A DNA stretch of 64,000 nucleotides. Source: Saprospiraceae bacterium. GTDB lineage: Bacteria; Bacteroidota; Bacteroidia; Chitinophagales; Saprospiraceae. Location: assembly GCA_013214355.1 (NCBI GenBank), contig JABSSL010000008.1, forward strand, positions 135,898 to 199,897, written 5' to 3'. Shown in pieces: positions 20,401 through 27,997 of this stretch (position 1 is the first letter of the stretch; each line of letters begins with the position of its first letter). Made by a program: the position numbers and the translations under genes. The notes under the pieces are model-generated. The model was not told the origin of the DNA and searched no databases. It worked only from the letters and a program-made list of their open reading frames with translations.

Positions 20401-23400
20401 GGAATTTTCCATTAGCAATGCTACTTTTCCTTCCGGCTTAAGCCCCTTAAGCAGTAAAGTGGAAGCCAAGGCATTAGATTTTTCATTCAATGTCTGATAG
20501 GTCCATTCTTCCTTTCCATCAATCAAGGCTACTTTATCTGGTGCAGAAATCACCTGCGCCTCAAAACCTTGCACGAGGTTTGTCGATTCCTCTGCAAATA
20601 CATGCGGAGAGGAAATAAAATCTACTGCCAATTGGATCTCGTCTATACTCACCTTAGGATTCTTGACCACCTCAGCTGCCATAAATCCATATTGACCTCC
20701 GAGCCGCTGAATAGAATCTGACTCGAAAAGAGCCGTGGAATATTCAAGCTGAAAAGAAGGATGTACCTCATCTGGAATGAACTCCAGGGATAAGTCATAC
20801 TTTGCCGTATTAGGATCAAAAAATAGCCGCTTAACGTTCAAACTGCTAGTGGACAAACCACTTGCTAACATATTTTGGAACATGAACATAGTATCAAAAA
20901 GTGGCTGATGACTAGCATCACGCTCTACGTTCCTATCTTGGATCATATCCTCAAACAAATACTCTCCAGCCCCCAATGCTTGAAAGTATATTTTACGGAA
21001 GGCCTGCAGGTAAGAAAGGAAAGACATCTCTGAGGGAACCGTCATGCATAGGGGCAAGTTATTGACGCACATGCCAACAGTCTCATGTAGTAATGGATGT
21101 CCTCGGCCTTCAACTGCTATGCCGACTACGGGGGCAGTCTCCCGATCATACTTAGAAAGTAACCACTGAAACAGTGCCAGTAAAACTAAAGATGGCGTGA
21201 CTTCCTGTTCTGCGGCCAGCACCTGGATCTGCCGATAAGTTTCTGCCGCAAAAGGGAAAGCAAGTCGCGCGCCTTGCTCCTTCCAGACAGCTGGTCGAGC
21301 GAAGTCACTACTGAGCGTAGTGTCAGGAGTAGTTTCAGAAAGATGTCTCAGCCAAAAGCTGCGCGCCGAAGCATAAGTTTCTTGCTTTACTCTATGTGCT
21401 TCAAAGGCCACGAAATCTCGATATTGACTACTGATGGCAGGTAAAGAAACGCCTGCGTACAATTGAAACAACTCGTCTAGGATAATTTTCATCGAGGTCC
21501 CATCCATAATAATATGATGGAAATCCAGGAAGAGATAGCAATGTTGCTCCGAGAATTGTAAAGCAACCGCTTTCCAAAGCGGCCCAGTCTGGAGATCAAA
21601 AGGCTGAAGCAGCGCTTGCCAATCTTTAGGCTGTGGCACACTAGCTAGTTTAATGATTTCGAGCTGGAATGAAATATCTGCATGTATTCTTTGATAAAGC
21701 CCATCTTCTCTCCATTCGAAGGAGGTACGCAGGGCTTCGTGTCTTTGTGTAAGTTCCCGAAAAGCATTATCCATTTTTTCGAGATCCAATTGACCTTGCA
21801 GTTCTAGTATAAGTGGTACGTTGTAGACCAATGCCTGTGGATATAGCTGCCAATGATAGTATAGCCGCCTTTGCACGGAAGAACACGAAATGAGATTTTC
21901 ATCGGTCGCACTGGAAACTGACGACCACACATCCGCTTCCTGACAAATGCTAGTCCAATGCTTGACTAGAGAGCGAATCGTTGGGTACTGGAAAAGGGTC
22001 TGATTGGGAAGTGCCAGATTAAATTCTTGATTAATCAATTGAATAGCTTGGGCTGCTTTCAACGAATCGCCACCAAGATTGAAGAAGCGATCATGGATAT
22101 TTAGATCTTTGCGCTGAAAAATCTTTTGCCAGATGGCTAGCAGTTTTTCCTCTGTTTCATTTAGTACACTAGTTTCAAGACCTTCCGAGACATTGGTTAA
22201 CAGCTGTAATTGCTGGAGTTTTTCATCGAAACAACCGGCTTGATAATCCGCTAAGAGGCGATAGCGTTGGATCTTTCCACTCGTGGTTTTGGGAACTCTT
22301 CTAATTGGCACACACAGGGAAAGAACAATCCCCGTTTGTTGATAGACCCATTGCTTGAGGGATTCGCTTAGGGGTACAAATGATTCTAGTTTCTTACTTT
22401 TATGTAAGACAAAGGCGATTATTTTATTTTCTCCTACCTGCTCATCAAAAAAACCTTGAACTACTACCTTTCCCAACTGTACACCTTCAACCTCTGCGGC
22501 TATCTGCTCCAGGTCATGGGGGTAGTAATTTTGCCCATTTACGAAGAAGATTTCTTTTGCACGTCCAGTCACGTACAGATCCTCTTCCCAAATAAAGCCT
22601 AGATCCCCCGTATTTAGCCACCCATCTGAGTCAATGGTACGTTGAGTAACCACCGGATTATTATAATAGCGCTGGGTGACATTGGCACCTTTGATTTTAA
22701 TATGTCCCACCTGTCCTTCAGCTACGGTTTTTCCAAAATCATCAGTAACTTTTAAACTAAGATCCTGAACGCTACGTCCTACATTTACAAAGCTTATCCC
22801 CTCCGCTGTATCACACAGTTCCATAGCTTGTCCAACGTTTAGCTGATCTCTCTTAACCTTAATCGCCTTGGGGCGTTCTTGCACCTGGGAGAAGGCTGCC
22901 GCCAGACTAGCTTCGGCCAAGCCATACACGGGAAAGATGACATGGTCTGCCAGACCATACTGCCTCATCTTTTGCGTAAATCGTTGACAGAGTTCATAAG
23001 AGATGGGTTCTGCTCCATTCACAATCACGCGTATAGAAGACAAGTCAAGATCCTGCGACTCCTTTTCATTGAAGTATTGTAGGACAAAGTTGTATCCAAA
23101 ATTTGGGGAAGCGGTAAAGGAGATCTGGTGTTCTGATATCTTTCTCAGCCAAAGATTGGGTAAGCGAACAAAAAGCGAAGAAGGCATGATGAAATGATTC
23201 CAGCCGGCGAACATTGGCGTGAGGTGAAAGCCAATTAGACCCATATCATGCGTCAGGGGCATCCAGCTAAAAAAGGTATCTCCAGTTGAAGGAGAATCAA
23301 TTCCAGCGTGAATAGCCGCGATATTAGTCAACAAGTTGCGGTGCGTCAGCACCACGCCCTTTGGTTGGCCCGTAGAACCAGAAGAGAACTGAATAAAGGC

Positions 23401-23874
23401 AATATCTTCGGCTTTGGGCGGTGTTAGTTCCGTCGCCAGATCCACCACTGGTTCCACCTTCTTTTTAGCAGGTAATATACGTTGGGGATCAATATCTAGA
23501 TCCAGCTGCAATAAGTCTTCTTGTATGGACTCCATCCCGATCAGGTAGGGGTCATTTAGACAGCTACATACATTGCACAGCTTCAGACGCGTATCAGCGT
23601 TTCCGATTGGTTCCAAAGGAACAGCAATGATCTTGCCCAGTAAACAGGCCCAGAAAACCTCCAAAAAAACCTGATTATCGGTCAATTGAAATACAAGTTC
23701 TTGGCCTGGCTTCATTCCCTTCTCTTGTAGAAATTGAAGCCGCGTCATAGCACTACGATACAAATCTGCGTAGGCTAGATATCGCTCTTCTTTGTTTCCT
23801 TCGATGAAGTAAATGCCTTTAGAAGTTTCTTCGCGTAAACTCAGAAGAACTTCGGCCAGAGTAGGAAAGTTCAT
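17458..23874 (-). CDS. Lipopeptide-initiating synthetase (FAAL-T-C-A-T-E)
   Basis: The 2138-residue protein starts the lipopeptide. Residues 1-590 are a fatty acyl-AMP ligase (FSSGSTGQPKG, then MPLTHDMGLIG near 211, then YGLAEAS), which activates a fatty acid and loads it on the first T domain (LGGDSLKA near 602). A starter condensation domain (HHIIMDG near 786) joins the acyl chain to the first amino acid. The adenylation domain (TSGTTGRPKG near 1253) has code D-L-T-K-I-G-E-V-G, which matches the Asn signature. A second T domain (MGGDSIS near 1643) and an epimerization domain (HHLIIDGISWRIL near 1822) follow, so a D-Asn residue is expected. The C-terminal tail after the E domain (SPSDFEAVEIDSEDLAQLFS) looks like a COM-type donor. 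The gene sits 76 bp after the PPTase and 56 bp before the next synthetase. Confidence 0.95.
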   Translation of the reverse strand: MNFPTLAEVLLSLREETSKGIYFIEGNKEERYLAYADLYRSAMTRLQFLQEKGMKPGQELVFQLTDNQVFLEVFWACLLGKIIAVPLEPIGNADTRLKLCNVCSCLNDPYLIGMESIQEDLLQLDLDIDPQRILPAKKKVEPVVDLATELTPPKAEDIAFIQFSSGSTGQPKGVVLTHRNLLTNIAAIHAGIDSPSTGDTFFSWMPLTHDMGLIGFHLTPMFAGWNHFIMPSSLFVRLPNLWLRKISEHQISFTASPNFGYNFVLQYFNEKESQDLDLSSIRVIVNGAEPISYELCQRFTQKMRQYGLADHVIFPVYGLAEASLAAAFSQVQERPKAIKVKRDQLNVGQAMELCDTAEGISFVNVGRSVQDLSLKVTDDFGKTVAEGQVGHIKIKGANVTQRYYNNPVVTQRTIDSDGWLNTGDLGFIWEEDLYVTGRAKEIFFVNGQNYYPHDLEQIAAEVEGVQLGKVVVQGFFDEQVGENKIIAFVLHKSKKLESFVPLSESLKQWVYQQTGIVLSLCVPIRRVPKTTSGKIQRYRLLADYQAGCFDEKLQQLQLLTNVSEGLETSVLNETEEKLLAIWQKIFQRKDLNIHDRFFNLGGDSLKAAQAIQLINQEFNLALPNQTLFQYPTIRSLVKHWTSICQEADVWSSVSSATDENLISCSSVQRRLYYHWQLYPQALVYNVPLILELQGQLDLEKMDNAFRELTQRHEALRTSFEWREDGLYQRIHADISFQLEIIKLASVPQPKDWQALLQPFDLQTGPLWKAVALQFSEQHCYLFLDFHHIIMDGTSMKIILDELFQLYAGVSLPAISSQYRDFVAFEAHRVKQETYASARSFWLRHLSETTPDTTLSSDFARPAVWKEQGARLAFPFAAETYRQIQVLAAEQEVTPSLVLLALFQWLLSKYDRETAPVVGIAVEGRGHPLLHETVGMCVNNLPLCMTVPSEMSFLSYLQAFRKIYFQALGAGEYLFEDMIQDRNVERDASHQPLFDTMFMFQNMLASGLSTSSLNVKRLFFDPNTAKYDLSLEFIPDEVHPSFQLEYSTALFESDSIQRLGGQYGFMAAEVVKNPKVSIDEIQLAVDFISSPHVFAEESTNLVQGFEAQVISAPDKVALIDGKEEWTYQTLNEKSNALASTLLLKGLKPEGKVALLMENSIQLVVGILATLKAGGAFVPIDIVYPRRRKQFILEDSEVSFILAAGDYAAEALSLASSLPHCQALDLEDPLTYSPSLLTPELPITPEHLAYVIYTSGTTGRPKGVMIEHRNIVNYISYAISTYFDDQPSGMPLFTSVAFDLTITSIFAPLLSGNQIIIYNQKSAEENLNGIFSDDRIGIVKLTPSHLRLLNAMGLETTVTTQNLRSLIVGGEALSVSLALAMQDAYGANLSIYNEYGPTEATVGCIVHRFNSGKDQKRASVPIGTAITATQVYILDDKLQHLPPGIPGEIYISGAGVARAYLGRENLDAERFLSDPFVQGQRMYKTGDLARWLNDGTIEYLGRLDQQLKINGHRIELQEVENTILNAGEISEVVVIPYQPDYSNASRLVAFYKAEQEFNELRLEAFVRENLPAYMIPATWKSVMEIPLTVNGKIDQAALLAGLEDMEMTEVEAPSTNHEEIIAKVFQQHLSKQLINVNEDFYSMGGDSISAVQIAAGIRAAGLQIQSKDILLYRTIRQLGQRATPLKGVSNKVSVPLAGEKQLTPIEKWFFAQDLTNPHYYNQSILLRLKQPIDIQRMEAVFQKLIAIHDGLRLNFNVQEKRAWFNADHLVYPFTIKSHTIENLSALPELAQAIKGTFNLSKSLLLQAGLVKVQAETYLLISAHHLIIDGISWRILLQDLYELYQDLDRATALAQKYVNNLAEWSVAINKLPLEPTETEFWDRIETQRAPIPFDHATPVLWEADRRSIRIQLTANQTQILIQSAQQLFKTDISAILTLALLRSMTSWMKTDTCVFELESHGRHLESLDLSHTIGWFTNIYPLLLKLDGKDIRTQLVGIKEQLKKVPNYGLGYSRRRFDEQSSEPFQAAAVRLNYLGQLAVDTNNDLFEYQLCDTGSESDPQNQMSAKIEVNAMVIEGALEVEISHNERLHQTETIQQLGDDLQQQFSLIEQTLADTQEVHLSPSDFEAVEIDSEDLAQLFS

Positions 23875-23950
23875 AGATGGAAGGTTTACTCACTATGCCT
23901 ATTTTCTGGAGCTGCACGTAGACGCTTTAAAGCTCCAATGTAGGCGATCA

Positions 23951-24592
23951 TTATTCAAAATCAATCCGTTCAATCCGGATTTGATCTGGAGCTACCAGCT
24001 TTCTGGTAGCCAGGTAGGCAATGTAGTGCCGGTGAATCGGTAATGGCGTTAAGTGCCAAGGCCTATCCTCGACCTGAGCTGGGGATTGCAAGACCTTAAC
24101 CTGTGGTAGTTCCACGCTAAGTCCTCTACCATCCGCTTTAATCAAGGCCTCCTTTTGTGTCCAAAGGGTAAAGAATTGATGTAGAGGTCGTATAGCCGTA
24201 TAGATGCTTTGTAATTCTGGCTGAGTAAATAAATCTTGGAAGTCAGCAATATCAATAAGTTTGACTTCTTCGACATCTACGCCTAGATCTAGTTTTTCGG
24301 CGACAGCCACCACAACTAAAGAGCCAGAATGCGAAATATTGAAAACAATATCGTTGTCTAAATAGGGTCGATTATAGCTGGTATACTGCACCTTTTCTAA
24401 GATACGATGCGAGTAGCCAAAACTCTGCAGTCCATTTATCAGTAGTAATTTACCAAAGAGACAAAGTTTCGCGTCTTTAGGGAACTTGAACTGCCGGATG
24501 CGATGCTGCATCACATCCGGCAATAGTGGGAGATAGTTAGAAATAATAGTTTTGGATTCATTACGGATCTCAGCGTACCTTATTTCTATCAT
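23951..24592 (-). CDS. Sfp-type 4'-phosphopantetheinyl transferase
   Basis: This 213-residue enzyme attaches the phosphopantetheine arm of CoA to the serine of carrier domains, here presumably the T domains of the adjacent synthetases. It shows the family motifs in order: NISHSG at 85-90, the magnesium-binding GVDVEE at 104-109 (D106, E108), and WTQKEALIKADGRGL at 144-158 with the W-KEA signature. Length fits the Sfp/Gsp class. The start overlaps the stop of the beta-hydroxylase gene by 4 bp (ATGA), which indicates translational coupling. Its place directly before the synthetases argues for a cluster-dedicated enzyme rather than the housekeeping AcpS. Confidence 0.93.
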   Translation of the reverse strand: MIEIRYAEIRNESKTIISNYLPLLPDVMQHRIRQFKFPKDAKLCLFGKLLLINGLQSFGYSHRILEKVQYTSYNRPYLDNDIVFNISHSGSLVVVAVAEKLDLGVDVEEVKLIDIADFQDLFTQPELQSIYTAIRPLHQFFTLWTQKEALIKADGRGLSVELPQVKVLQSPAQVEDRPWHLTPLPIHRHYIAYLATRKLVAPDQIRIERIDFE

Positions 24593-26223
24593 CCCATCAC
24601 CTCTTCAAGCTTAGTTTTATGTTTGTTATATAAGATCTCTTTTTCTCCGAATAATCGTTCAGCAATTATTCCTTTCCCTGTACAATAATCAATCAGCCGA
24701 TCCGATTGAACAATAGGATTGGATTCATCTGTATAGCGAATACTGCTGATGAATTCTAGCCAAGGCTCTTGTCCCATGGCGTACACATAGAGTTCTAGTG
24801 AATTAAAAGTTTCTACTAGTCCCCGACCTCTCTCAAAATTGGACCCAGCCAATCTTCTAGATTGATCTCTGGCTCGATCCAGTTTCTGTGTCAATAGTGG
24901 CCCATATAGCCAGCTCAATGGTGCGCCGTCGCATTCCATACCTAGGAAAACCACATCTATATCTCCCAATTCACGCTGAATATGTTCGTAAAGTCGGTTT
25001 TCTATATTGCAAGAATCTGCTACAAAAAGCATGGAGAAATCCTCTATCTGGACATGGTGGCAGATTTTAGCGCGTACGTTGAGATCACAATGCTCTCCCA
25101 CGAATGGCACACCTGTGATGATACAGTCGGCAAATTTGATGGTTTCCATCTCGTCGATCTCAACCACATTCTCAAAACCAATATGGTTGAACATCAATTT
25201 AAGATTAGGATCTTGTAAAGCTCCTGTATTCGTGCGGGGTACAACGATATTCTTGATTTTATGCCGCAAGGGCAACAAGGTTTCCAGCAAGATGTGATCC
25301 TGGTGATTATGTGTAATTAAAACGTAATCAATTTGATCAGGCAGGTCCATATCAGAAAAGCGATCAATGCTTTGTTGGTACCCATAGTAGCTGATCACTG
25401 GATCCAGCAGGATAGAAACATCTTTGGTTTCTACTAGAATACAAGCATGGCCAAAGTACCTCATTCTCACCTGATCGCCTGTATAGGGCTCATAACTTGG
25501 TGGCGCCTCAGTCGTGAAGAAGCTTTCGAATAATGCTTCCTGATCGGAGGTAATCTCATACAGTGCTTTTATCTCGTCATAAGCACGAGCTTCACGTTTC
25601 ATCTTGGCCAAGGCATCTATTCGTGCATCCGCAAAATCAATATCAAATGGCAAGACATTCTTCTCATCTAGTCTTGGCGTACTGAGCACGAAAGGACGCT
25701 CATCATCGGTCGCTAGCCAAAGGGCAATCGTTTGCGAGGAGGGCTTGTAGAATTTGCTATTGTACAGCAGGCTCTCAAACAACCTATAAGATGCGTTATT
25801 ATTTAAATCATAGACGAGTTCTACGTAACCTTTAAGTAGATCTGGCACCTGGTCATACAGTGGTTCAAGAGAAAAACCATGAGCCTCTCTTTCCAGCATG
25901 GCATCAAGATCATCGATGGCCTTAGCCAATGCGAGCAGATCTTCCTGTTTAGCCATAGTGTTAGCCTTCATTTGTTTAACGTCCTGAGAACGGTCTCCTT
26001 CGAAGTCCATAAACGGCCCACCCAACATCTTGGGATTCTTCACGGCCTCGGCGTGAATCTTTGGTGCCATGATATAGGAGTCCATGATCTTGAGGTGTCG
26101 ACCAGTGATATTTTTGGCTGCAGTAGCAGGGGAGATCAAGTGACTCCAAGCATACCATTGATCAAACAAGGGTTCAATAACGACATTAGGCTTAAGATAG
26201 ACCTTTTGATTCTTATCAAACAT
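24589..26223 (-). CDS. CmlA-type diiron beta-hydroxylase (metallo-beta-lactamase fold)
   Basis: The 544-residue protein has an N-terminal helical domain (to about 245) and a metallo-beta-lactamase-fold domain. Its length and two-domain plan match CmlA, the chloramphenicol-pathway enzyme that beta-hydroxylates an amino acid tethered to an NRPS T domain. The metal motif THNHQDH places His305, His307, Asp309 and His310; Glu377 (in GEHCD) and Asp403 (in VADSCN) follow. These are the positions I remember for the CmlA diiron ligands; the numbering is recalled, not checked. Glu instead of His at 377 separates this family from zinc hydrolases. GMECDGAPLSWLYGPLL is another block I associate with the family. 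It sits in the NRPS operon, 35 bp after the NusG-like gene, and probably installs a beta-hydroxyl on one building block. Which one cannot be read from sequence; Asn and the aromatic residue are both candidates. Confidence 0.85.
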   Translation of the reverse strand: MFDKNQKVYLKPNVVIEPLFDQWYAWSHLISPATAAKNITGRHLKIMDSYIMAPKIHAEAVKNPKMLGGPFMDFEGDRSQDVKQMKANTMAKQEDLLALAKAIDDLDAMLEREAHGFSLEPLYDQVPDLLKGYVELVYDLNNNASYRLFESLLYNSKFYKPSSQTIALWLATDDERPFVLSTPRLDEKNVLPFDIDFADARIDALAKMKREARAYDEIKALYEITSDQEALFESFFTTEAPPSYEPYTGDQVRMRYFGHACILVETKDVSILLDPVISYYGYQQSIDRFSDMDLPDQIDYVLITHNHQDHILLETLLPLRHKIKNIVVPRTNTGALQDPNLKLMFNHIGFENVVEIDEMETIKFADCIITGVPFVGEHCDLNVRAKICHHVQIEDFSMLFVADSCNIENRLYEHIQRELGDIDVVFLGMECDGAPLSWLYGPLLTQKLDRARDQSRRLAGSNFERGRGLVETFNSLELYVYAMGQEPWLEFISSIRYTDESNPIVQSDRLIDYCTGKGIIAERLFGEKEILYNKHKTKLEEVMG

Positions 26224-26258
26224 CAGCTTAAATATTTAGGAAGTTTAACGGCTACAGA

Positions 26259-26777
26259 TTATGAGGACGGTGTGCTAGCAGTAAGCACTCGTAAGTAATT
26301 CGCGGGAACCTCTACAGATAAGGCCTGTTGAATGCTATCTATTTGTACGACAAAACGATTTTTCCCATTTCGTTGTACTAGTTTGCCCTTCATGCCTTGA
26401 AGTGGTCCGTAATTAATAATGACTGGGTCACCCACTCTGAAAGAGAACCTTTCCCGTTGTACAGTCATATTGTTACTTAGTAAGCGTTTAATAATTCGGA
26501 TCTCATCATTGCTGGCGGCGGCAAACTTTCCTCCAAAAGAAATAAATCGGGTAATACCATCGATTAGGCGTAATTCGGAAAGCATTTGGACAGATGTGTA
26601 GGCAAAAACATAGTTCGGAAAGAGTGGCAGTTCAATTTTTTTCTTACGGTCACTCCATTGTCTTACAGACATTTGAAGGGGCAAGAATGCTTGAACACCT
26701 GTCCTAGAAATGGCCTCGCTAACTCTTTTTTCGAATTTGGGATAGGTGTAGGCTACGTACCATTCCAGATTGGTCAT
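26259..26777 (-). CDS. NusG-family specialised transcription antiterminator
   Basis: The 172-residue protein has an N-terminal NGN domain (WYVAYTYPKFEKRVSEAI at 6-23) and a C-terminal KOW domain (FRVGDPVIINYGPLQGMKGK at 112-131). NusG paralogs of this size, such as RfaH, LoaP and the Bacteroides UpxY proteins, ride on RNA polymerase and let it read through terminators in long operons, often polysaccharide or antibiotic clusters. Being the gene directly before about 26 kb of same-strand NRPS genes fits that role. It is not the housekeeping NusG, which normally neighbours secE and ribosomal protein genes. An unusually long upstream stretch with potential hairpins may hold its recruitment site; that part is inference. 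Confidence 0.88.
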   Translation of the reverse strand: MTNLEWYVAYTYPKFEKRVSEAISRTGVQAFLPLQMSVRQWSDRKKKIELPLFPNYVFAYTSVQMLSELRLIDGITRFISFGGKFAAASNDEIRIIKRLLSNNMTVQRERFSFRVGDPVIINYGPLQGMKGKLVQRNGKNRFVVQIDSIQQALSVEVPANYLRVLTASTPSS

Positions 26778-26848
26778 ATGTGATAGATTTAGTGTTGGCG
26801 TATGGTTCTCTCCTATATCTTGACCCGAATTAGTTAGCAGAAGAATAA

Positions 26849-26889
26849 AGGTGGGTGAAAATTGTGTAGCGGATATAGCTCCGCCACCT
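26849..26889 (-). promoter_or_regulatory. Candidate leader hairpin upstream of the NusG-like gene
   Basis: On the minus strand, AGGTG (26889-26885) and CACCT (26853-26849) can form an outer stem. GCGGA (26884-26880) and TCCGC (26873-26869) form a stacked inner stem with a 6-base loop and one 15-base bulge. It would lie in the transcript 70-110 bases before the NusG-like start codon. LoaP and RfaH systems use leader hairpins for loading, so this is a candidate, but no consensus was recognised and the stems are short. Confidence 0.3.
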
Positions 26890-27120
26890 CAGTCCCATTG
26901 CGCATTGGAGCCAAATAACTAAACTCCTCATTGCAGTTAGCAATAAGTCATTAGGTATGAATAAGAGAAAAAGGGATATTCCCAACTGAGATATGACCTG
27001 GCAATCGGCAATTTGAAATGCCGCATAGCCGTTGAATCCCTAATTAAGGAACATCATACAGTAGTCTTACAATAAGCAAGTATCATCGGGTTTAATTGTT
27101 TGTTATCATTTAGATCAATA

Positions 27121-27333
27121 ATGGCGAAAGGGAAACTCAGTAATGAGCGTAAGTTTAAATTTAGTTTTCTAGTAATATGAAATGGATCTCACAGCCGCGA
27201 AGCTCCATTTTTGGGGCATATCCCGTTAACCCCGGATCGGAGTCTGGAAGATACGGCCCAAAAATTAGCTGAAGCCTGGCAAAGAGAGGCGCTCATATTA
27301 GTGAAAGTCCGCCTGACGGCCGGCTGGGATTAA
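27121..27333 (+). pseudogene. Possible gene remnant: 71-codon frame with one in-frame TGA
   Basis: A reading frame opens with ATG at 27121, is broken by TGA at 27178-27180, and then continues in the same frame to TAA at 27331. The second part, from about 27214, reads like ordinary protein (GHIPLTPDRSLEDTAQK, then LAEAWQREALILVKVRLTAG), with more GC-rich codons than its surroundings. It lies opposite in strand to the flanking genes, between the NusG-like gene and the small gene at 27348. I do not recognise the family. It may be a decayed gene fragment or chance. Confidence 0.35.
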
Positions 27334-27347
27334 TTTTAAACATCCGC

Positions 27348-27749
27348 TTAATTAATGACCACTTTGATTAAGCTTCCATTTTCCCATATTTCGTATTCAC
27401 CTCTACTGATGGTGAAGGATACATAATCATCTGTTGTGCTATAAGTGAAATCCTCTTCTACCAAGAAATAGTCAGCACTAAAGAATCGCACATAAGTTTT
27501 AGTAGTCATGCTCTGTTTCAAAAAGTCCAATTCCAAATGTTTGGGACTGAAGACAGTCAAAATAGCAAGGGCCTTTCTATCCTGCATCTGCGGCACTGTA
27601 CCACTAAAAGCTGGCGCAGGATTAATGTGGCAGATGCCAAAATTTCGGCAATTCTTGCTCGGGACTCCGATCTCAATATCAGCCATCATTTGATACTGAA
27701 TTTTAGTCCACTGGTTTTGATAAATCTTTTTGTTTGAGATCCGATTCAT
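27348..27749 (-). CDS. Small conserved-looking protein of unknown function at the head of the NRPS cluster
   Basis: A 133-residue protein I do not recognise. It has no signal peptide or membrane segment. The middle contains IGVPSKNCRNFGICHI (two cysteines six residues apart) followed by a proline-rich stretch; the C-terminal half is rich in beta-type residues (YVSFTISRGEYEIWENG). It is read in the same direction as the NRPS operon and carries a good Bacteroidota promoter match and a palindrome just upstream. No such promoter was found directly before the NusG-like gene. Transcription of the whole cluster could therefore begin here, which would make this the first gene of the operon. That is inference: about 570 bases separate it from the next gene. 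Confidence 0.7.
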   Translation of the reverse strand: MNRISNKKIYQNQWTKIQYQMMADIEIGVPSKNCRNFGICHINPAPAFSGTVPQMQDRKALAILTVFSPKHLELDFLKQSMTTKTYVRFFSADYFLVEEDFTYSTTDDYVSFTISRGEYEIWENGSLIKVVIN

Positions 27750-27794
27750 GACTATTTGTATTCACTTACACAAAGGAATATTATTTCTGGATGA

Positions 27795-27826
27795 GAAAAC
27801 TGGACAGTTTTCAAGAAACAGTTTTC
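27795..27826. promoter_or_regulatory. Palindromic operator candidate
   Basis: A perfect inverted repeat GAAAACTG-GA-CAGTTTTC (27795-27812) is followed by a second direct copy of CAGTTTTC at 27819-27826. The array abuts the promoter element at 27830-27837 and would cover the transcription start and early leader of the gene at 27348-27749. A 2-base spacer is too tight for an RNA hairpin loop, so a DNA-binding regulator site is more likely. Confidence 0.45.
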
Positions 27827-27829
27827 AGT

Positions 27830-27837
27830 CAAATGTA
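27830..27837 (-). promoter_or_regulatory. Promoter -7 element for the gene at 27348-27749
   Basis: On the minus strand this reads TACATTTG, an exact match to the Bacteroidota -7 consensus TAnnTTTG. A TTTGTTG stretch about 16 bases further upstream is a plausible -33 region. Predicted transcription start is near 27823, giving a leader of about 75 bases. Confidence 0.5.
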
Positions 27838-27924
27838 GCAAAAAAACACACAACAAACACCAATCACCTCATTGTCAATAATTTATAAAAAAAGAATCTT
27901 ACAAAAAGGATTAAAAATATTTTT

Positions 27925-27991
27925 TCCAACAAAAGAGACAGAGGCAGAATATGGAGGTGAGCTGGATTAGGCTCCTTTGCCACCTCCATAT
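27925..27991 (-). terminator. Intrinsic terminator after the double-glycine peptide gene
   Basis: On the minus strand ATATGGAGGTG (27991-27981) pairs perfectly over 11 bp with CACCTCCATAT (27959-27949) around a 21-base loop, followed by a pyrimidine-rich tract ending in TTTTG. It begins 6 bases after the stop codon of the 38-residue peptide gene and separates that gene from the promoter of the next. Confidence 0.65.
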
Positions 27992-27997
27992 CTTGGC

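Noticed and set aside
24589-26223. UlaG-like or beta-lactamase function for the metallo-beta-lactamase-fold protein
   Set aside because: The large N-terminal domain, Glu at position 377 and the NRPS operon context favour the CmlA oxygenase family.
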